From assembly GCF_040939455.1 (NCBI RefSeq), contig NC_134136.1:99994014-100058013 (forward strand): a stretch of DNA of 64,000 nucleotides, read 5' to 3'. The notes under the pieces were generated by a model that saw nothing but the letters and a program-made list of their open reading frames with translations, had not been told where the DNA came from and did no database searches. Numbering within the stretch: the stretch's first letter is position 1; every line of letters begins with the position of its first letter. A program made the position numbers and the translations under genes. Shown piece by piece: positions 57,423 through 64,000 of this stretch. Source of the DNA: Microcebus murinus. Taxonomy: Eukaryota; Chordata; Mammalia; Primates; Cheirogaleidae.

Positions 57423-58965
57423 TATTAATTTTACCAGAGAGCTATTATTGAAGCATCATAGCCAAATGGGCCAGCTTATCCTGAGTGAAGCAGGAAATAA
57501 GGTGTGGAAATGCTAATATGACTACTACGCCAAAATTGGGAAAAGTCCTGAAAGGCTGTCAAGCAGGAGAAAACCTGCTACCTCTGCATTAGTAAGTTAT
57601 TATCTGCCCAATGCCTTACCCAGCTTAAAAATAAGGATAGTAAAGAAAATTGGATCAAATAGAATTAAATGTCCATTATGTGCAGTATATTCTAGGACTC
57701 CTGGAGCATAAAGATATAGCACTGATTATATATAAAACCATATGAAATTGCTATTTTGCTATTTTTTGGGTAAAAGTTTTCTTAAATTTTGGCAATTTCA
57801 TATGGTTCAACCTAATAGGTTGCACTGGAATTTAGAAGGTAATATTGTACAGATTTCTGACAATAAGAGAGAGTATATAATAAACTTAAAATGAGAATTA
57901 TTATATCTTAAAGGATGGGAAAGATTCAGGAAGACCCTGGAAAGGGATGGATATTTGAGTGGGAGTAGGGGGACAATGAAAGGAACAATTCCACTGGAGT
58001 TGCAAGGCCACCTGTAAGGAACTTCAGGAGAGAAAATTCTAGAAAAGTTTCTTGGGGCTAGATTACGAAAAATCTTCAAAGCTTGATTAAGGAGTTTCAG
58101 TTTATTCTTATGAAATTGAGGAGTGAATTGTTAAAGGTTGTCCAGATGAGAAGAATTTAAGTGATGAAAGTGATGGTTTAGGAAAATTCATTCGGTATGT
58201 ATTTATTTAGCAAATATTTATTGAGGCCAATTTTCTGTGTAGGCAGATTGGAGAGTTATAGGACTGAAGGCCTGGAAATCAATGAAGAGGTTACTGCTGT
58301 AATGTAACTATAATGTTATATGTGTTTGAACTGGAGTGAGAGGGGTAGAAAATGAAGGTGATTTGGGCAAAGACCCCAGAGACCTTTGTGGCTAATTGCT
58401 CAGGAAGGAAGTGAAGTCAAACATGACTCCAAAGTTTTGTATTTGAGTGAATTTAAGAATGGCATTAATAACAAAAATGGAGAAGGCAAAAGAAGAAACT
58501 GGTTCAGGGATTGAAGTGGTAATTTTTTTATTATGCTAAGTTTGAAGTGATGATAAGACATCTTAGTAGAACTATCCAACATAGAGCAAAGAATAAGGTT
58601 AATTCAGAGTCCCTGAGATGAAGATGATATGGTTGCAAGTGTACCAGATCTACAAGAGAGAAATCATATCAGAGAAAAATAGGTTAGATCTTGCAGGATC
58701 TAACAGATCTTGCAGGATTAACATGATTAAATTTAAATTATGCATACTGTTCCCTATTTCACAGCTTTTAATCATAACCCCTCTCTGATATTGTCTTTCC
58801 AGGCTGAAAGATCACATTGGTTTCTATTTTAGATCAGACAGTATCTCTACTTCCCACCATTCTTGAAGTCGCATTACATATTTTCTATTATGACCACATG
58901 ATTTCGTAAAAGGGAAGACCGATATATTTGGTTTGGTTTTCAGCACTTTTATTTTCGAAACTTAA
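57423..58965. other. Unique DNA
   Basis: No repeat family recognised apart from a small tandem repeat at 58686-58722. Confidence 0.45.
58686..58722 (+). repeat. Two-copy 19-bp tandem repeat
   Basis: AGATCTTGCAGGATCTAAC is followed directly by AGATCTTGCAGGATTAAC. It is a short local duplication. Confidence 0.85.
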
Positions 58966-58969
58966 GGCC

Positions 58970-59080
58970 CTTGAAGGAGGGAGTATGTTTTATTTAACTT
59001 TCTATCTCGAGCATTCAGCACAGCACTGACTGCAGAGTAGGTGGTTAATACATGTTTCACACACAAATGAATTTAGGAGA
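58970..59080 (+). repeat. L2 3'-end fragment
   Basis: CTTGAAGGAGGGAGTATGTTTTATTTAAC, then GAGCATTCAGCACAGCACTGACTGCAGAGTAGGTGGTTAATACATG is a degraded L2 end. Confidence 0.72.
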
Positions 59081-61370
59081 AACTGTAAAAAAGATGTAAA
59101 ATGAATTAAAATGCTTAATAGAACAACACAATAGTTCCTTCAAACACCTGAAATTTTGGCTTTTTGTTTTGTTGAACCATGGCTTTTATTAATAGCAAGT
59201 GAAAACCAGAGGGTTAAAAGTACAAGGCAGGTTTAAAAAAATGCATCTCTATTTTTAGAAACTAGCCATTGTACAATATCAGTCTTCCTATCTGTTAAAC
59301 CATAATTGTTAAAATCAATTGTCAATTTTTCTTCAATCTCCAAAATCCAGGATGTTAGGCCTGCTGCAAAGTTTTCTTCAGCCTATGTCTTTTTTCTTTT
59401 TTCAACAGAGTTAAAGAGACCTTTTTGTTCCCCCTGGCTCTTAAAGCATGAGAGAGACAAGGACAAATTGGGTTCTCTCACAAGCTTGCAGACTGCCCTG
59501 CTCCAGGCAGCAGCAGGAAACATCAGGTAGCCTGATTGAATTCACTTCTTCCATGCACCAGCTGGCATCACATTCCAGATCTTGAAATTCCCAGTGTTCA
59601 TTTATCTTCGCAATTTCTTACTTGACAATGAAAAGAGGACTACCAAGCTGATTCTGCATTTAACATACCATAATGCCAATCTTGATTCATTGTTTTATGA
59701 ATTATAGTGAAAAGAGCTTATACAGTATTTGACAAAAAGATAATTCCCCACTTGTTTGTGAAGATGGTTAATCACAGGAGTAAGGAGTAGGGCAAGCTAT
59801 TTCCTTTTTTAATTTAAATATGATTTTTGTGATCAAGTTATAGAATTAGAATCAGCTACAATTCAGGACTGAGGTATCAGCTATTGATTAAACATCAATG
59901 GGAGAAAGTTAAATTTATTTATCTTTTTTTCCTCACATCTAAGGAATAGTGGTAAAATGGCATTATTTTAATAATCTTGCCTTAGGAATTTTCTTTTTCG
60001 TAAATCCATATTTTGGATTTAAATTTATTTTTGGCATTTCTTATAAAATTTCTGGTTATAATTATAGCACTGTCATTTTTTCTTCTGAAAAAGAAATATA
60101 TAATATTACATGGCTGATAGATCTGAATTTTGCTGGTGGATCTTCATCTTAATTATGTCTCATTTTGACTTAATGTCATTTGCCATTTTCTGTGTTTCTG
60201 TATGCTGACAACCCTGAGCTGGGAATGAGATTAGCATTTGGGCTATAGAGTCACATCAACAACTAGCTGAGTGAAATTGAGCAAGGATTTAGGAGGGCTT
60301 TGGCTGAGGTGACTTATAAAGTCTCTTACTGCTCTAAAATCTTATACTCTGTGGTGGTAAGTGTCTATATGGGCCCCTTATGGGGAATAAACAGAGATAA
60401 AAGTAGGGAATAAAAGAGAAGTGAAGTAAAGCAAAGTGAAGCAAAAGAACAGTGTGGAGAGAGAGGTAGATCTCTCTTTTTGGGACCCCCTTGCCATCTC
60501 TCCCGTTTTTATTCAGGTTATGATGAACTGAATTTGAGTAAGTGCTAGAGACTTCAAAACTGTCATGATTTTTATATTTCTAACACATATTATATTCTGT
60601 TTATTTAATAAGCAATTATATCCATATCTGTGAGGGCAGAGCCTGAAGAATCTACAGGAACAATCATTCAGAAATTTATCTTGAATTATCTGTTGAAATT
60701 AAGTTTTCACATTCAAATTTCTGTTTGCCATTCATTCTGGAGTAGAACAATTGCTGTTAGAATGAATAAGGAAGAACATCTTTTCTTTCTCCCTTCTTTA
60801 AATCACTGTATTTAATGTATGCTCTCCTGGGGTGCCAAGCCCACCACAAATATTTAGGATGCACTAGACAATAGTGTTTGATTCATTAGTATGGATCCCA
60901 AAGTGCTTATCAGTTTTGGCAACTAATGGAGAAAATATTCGTTGGGTAGTAGCAGAGACTGGTAAGGTTTCCCAGCACAAGAATAGTCATGATAGGGGTC
61001 AGCAATCTATGGATTATTAGTGTGATGGGATGTCAATAAATGTGAAATGAGCAGGAGTTAATTAGTGTTGCACAACATCTTAGGTTGATTCCACTTGATT
61101 CATTGCAGTAAATCTGGGGACTGAAATGTCATGATGATTTGCCATGGACCCAACATATAGAATTTGATAGGTGCAACATGTGTGGTGAGCCTTCCGTTTT
61201 GGTTGCAGAGTCCTGTAAGTGATAAGGTCTAGGAAAATGCTTAGGCTTCTCTCCAATAGCAGATAACTAAGTTTCCCTTTATGGAACTAAAGTGGTGAGC
61301 CTTTCATTTGAGCAGACTCCTCCTTGCTCCTTGCCTATAATGTCCTTAATGAATTAAGGCCTTTTGCAAC
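59081..61370. other. Unique DNA
   Basis: No repeat recognised. The part 59280-59760 is repeat-free with AT-rich homeobox-like words and may be conserved non-coding DNA. Open frames are short and unsupported. Confidence 0.4.
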
Positions 61371-61681
61371 AATTTGGATGGAACTGGAGACCATTATCCT
61401 AAGTGAAGTATCTAAAGAATGGAAAAGTAAATATCATATGTACTCAATATTAAATTGGACTAACTGATGAGCACACATGTGCATAGAGGGAAGTAAAACT
61501 CAGTGAAAATCAAGTAAGGGAGAGGGAGGAGAAGGGGATGGGCAAAAACCTACTTAATGGGTATAAATGAACACTATCTGGGTGATGGGCACACTTATAG
61601 CCCTGACTCAAGCATAACAAAAGAGATCCATCTAACCAAAAACATTTGTACCCCATAATATTTTGAAATAGCGAAAAAAAA
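61371..61681 (+). mobile_element. 5'-truncated old L1 3' end
   Basis: GGATGGAACTGGAGACCATTATCCTAAGTGAAGTATC, GAATGGAAAAGTAAATATCATATGTACTC, the AGGGAGAGGGAGGAGAAGGGGATGGG tract and TTTGTACCCCATAATATTTTGAAATA followed by an A run give a typical old primate L1 3' end in forward orientation. A possible degenerate duplication (TCCTTAATGAAT / TCCTTGAAATTC) is not convincing. Confidence 0.88.
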
Positions 61682-63599
61682 ATCCTTGAAATTCATGAAT
61701 AACCAACATATCACCGGATTCCCCTCAATAAACTTTGAATATTGCAATAAATAAAAAAAAGAAAAATAACAAACTCAAGTTGGGGGAGAATACTGGACAG
61801 GAAGCTAGTTTCACTAACTCACTAAGTCACTTATTCTTGCATATCAGCCTCATGGCCTTCAGTTCCAATTTGTGCTTCAGGGCAACTGCGAATTATTACA
61901 TGTCATAGATATTTGGTATCTTTTAGGAAAAGTTGGAACTGTTAATTTAAAATCTGAGAATGTCAGTGATTTACTAGAGTTTGTACATTTTGAATGTCTG
62001 AAAGAGAAGAAAGGACACTTCTTTCCATATTCATATCATCACTGTAGATGTCAGGGTGTCGTTTGGCTCAAACAGAAAAACTAAAGGTTTCTCATCTGTT
62101 TGCATAGTTTGATTTTTCTGCTTCACTGTATAGGGCCTGGAGACCTGTACATGTTTATGTCCTTTATTCTCCTTGAGTGTCTGTGAGTCTGATTCACTAG
62201 CCTACTTATTATGATCCATGAGTTGGCTCTAAATCAATAACTCCTGTTAACCCAATTCTAGAAGTCTACTGAAATAAAGAACTGGGACCAGCATTTGGAT
62301 AATATAGGCAAGAAACAATCCAGGCAAGAAAGAATTCTATTTTCTTTCTAAGCCAAACTGTCAGGTAGCATCATATTTATAAAACATTCTTTCACACCAG
62401 ATATAAAGTTTAAAGTAAGAGTAAAGAAGGTATATTTCCTTTAAATTTCTTGTAAATAGCAGTGATGGCGAATAGAAAGCCGTTATTGCAGCTCCAGTGT
62501 TCCATCTATTGTGAAAATGGAGCCCAGAGAAGAAAACACATTTATGTCAATCATCAGGAAGCGAGTTTCGAGGCTGAATTATCCAGATAATTGCCCTAAA
62601 TTTTCATCCTGGCCTGTGATTGTTTCCTTTTCTACTGCCTTACACAGTTTTGCCTTTTTTCTTTGTCATCATTTTGCACTTCCTGACATTCTCTGTGTCA
62701 GCTGGCCATGTTATTGACTTCTATTTTTGTTGAGGTCACTTCCGTAGAAGCATCTCTTCAGCTTTTGATTGCCCTTAGTGGTGAGGAATTTGAATAAAAA
62801 TGTATGACAGATGCTATTGAGATGGGGGAAGGGTTTGCTGGTGGAGAGGTGAATCATAATGTGAAAGCTGTATCGCTCAATCCCCCAAACACCCACTCCA
62901 ATTTTGGCTCTTTGACAATGCTGTCTCTTTGAGAAAGAAGAACAGTTTGATCTGAATTCTTATTAGGTTCTGAGCCATCAAATTAGAATCTAATAAGCTC
63001 ATTTGGAAGGGTTTTGAATTAGCTTAAAACAGACCCACGCTGAGCTCATAGAGGAGACCCTCCTACTCTTTCCAGGCAACCTGTAGTTTATAGACTTAAT
63101 TTTCAAAGTCTCTTCTTTGTCTCTTTTCTCATCTTATACTTGTGCTCTTTTCTCCTTTAAAATTGGCTGCTTCTAGCTATATCTTACACTTCTGGGGCAA
63201 TCTGTAACAGACCCTATTTGTAAGATTCTTTAAGAAAATCACAAATTTAGAGAGGAAAAAAAAGATACCTTTTTTAAATATGAGAAAGAGTTAGCTTCTG
63301 GAATCTTTCAGTTTGGCATCCTTCAGTAGTGCTAGTTACCTTTGAATGAGGAATTTTTTGGCAAACATAAAAATGTTCCCTGAATACTAAAATATATCAT
63401 CATTTGCTTGTAGATATAAACAAATGGAAAATTGTTTAGGGAAATGAGAGTCTGGAGTCTTAGATGGGTAGTAGGGGAAAAAGTGGTGTTGCAGTCAGCT
63501 TGTTGGACCTCTGAGGAAATGAATGAAGTAAAAGAGGGAGAGGAATAGGAATGGTTATTAAGTAGAGAAGACAACTTGCCAAGGTTTGTTGGGGCTTAC
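61682..63599. other. Unique DNA
   Basis: No repeat or gene recognised. A second A-rich end (AATAAATAAAAAAAAG near 61750) has no identifiable element. The part 62460-63060 is repeat-free and may hold conserved non-coding DNA. Confidence 0.4.
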
Positions 63600-64000
63600 C
63601 CAAGTTAGCCCAATCGGTATGCTTCTATGTATATCATTTTGTACGTGTGCAAAGTTACTTGTAGGATGAATTCCCAGGAGTGGAGTTGCATGGTCAAAGG
63701 GTATATACATTCTTAATTTTAATTGTGATAGTTATTGTCAAATTGCTAGCTATGAAGTTCCTATCAATTTACACTTCCATGAGAAATGTATTGATAGAAT
63801 TTAGAGACTTTTTTATTCATCATCTTTTGGCACCCCATGTTATGGACAAGAATTGTAATGTCAGTCTAATTCTCATTTCTTGGTAACTACCTTGTTTTAC
63901 CTTTCAGGAAGCTTTTATTGATGTTGTTCAGAAATTTTGCCAGTACTTGTCTAAGTTTATATCCTTTAATTATTACTGCTTGACATTTGGTAGATTTTAC
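63600..64000 (-). repeat. Ancient L1M ORF2 tail, runs to window end
   Basis: The order GTGCAAAGTTACTTGTAGGATGAATTCCCAGGAGTGGAGTTGCATGGTCAAAGGG, then TTGTCAAATTGCTAGC, then CAATTTACACTTCCATGAG matches the reverse of an old L1M ORF2/3' region. Confidence 0.82.

Overview
This window is non-coding nuclear DNA from a strepsirrhine primate, most likely a lemur. The evidence is three essentially complete and one partial 7SL-derived Alu-type SINEs that carry the T-rich linker ending in AGTTGGCCAATTA, a form I associate with strepsirrhines, beside young full-length L1 elements and ordinary mammalian fossils (MIR, L2, MER5A, MLT1, L1M). I see no certain host protein-coding gene, no tRNA or other structural RNA gene, and nothing bacterial. 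The only host-exon candidate is a 75-base coiled-coil-like stretch at 45198-45272.

Layout. 1-2675: AT-rich unique DNA with a MIR split by an Alu. 2676-10455: a nested L1 locus. An older L1 made by twin priming (inverted ORF1 scrap, then the 3' part of ORF2) is split by a full-length L1 at 3539-10110 with a perfect 14-bp target-site duplication, uninterrupted ORF1 and ORF2, all catalytic residues examined and a ~50-base poly(A) tail. 10592-11166: a third, 5'-truncated L1 in the opposite orientation. 11200-24230: mostly unique DNA with old L1M, MIR, L2 and MER5A remnants, a (CA)n microsatellite, a compact hAT element with an 8-bp duplication at 15196-15384, and a repeat-free candidate regulatory block near 19380-20420. 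24224-37337: a second L1 cluster, with a TSD-flanked L1 3' end, a decayed near full-length L1 (+) at 24638-30956, a full-length-class but broken young L1 (-) at 30957-37174, and the Alu it landed in. 37338-64000: unique DNA with two more TSD-flanked Alus, four MIR copies, several L1M fragments, TSD-flanked short L1 3' ends at 48471 and 55533, and an MLT1-type solo LTR with a 5-bp TSD at 57050-57417.

How the parts act together. In the intact L1, ORF1p would be the RNA-binding chaperone and ORF2p the endonuclease and reverse transcriptase; the 5' UTR supplies a YY1-type start site, and the 3' UTR holds a G-rich tract and an AATAAA signal. The Alus have no proteins of their own and depend on such L1 machinery. 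The L1 copies also form inverted repeats (575-bp arms about 0.5 kb apart, and 6.2-kb arms about 21 kb apart), which makes the locus a plausible site for hairpin RNA and rearrangement. The points most worth checking are the apparent competence of the L1 at 3539-10110, the two antisense open frames shared by both young L1 5' UTRs, the deletion scar at 30956/30957, the hAT element and the candidate exon at 45198.
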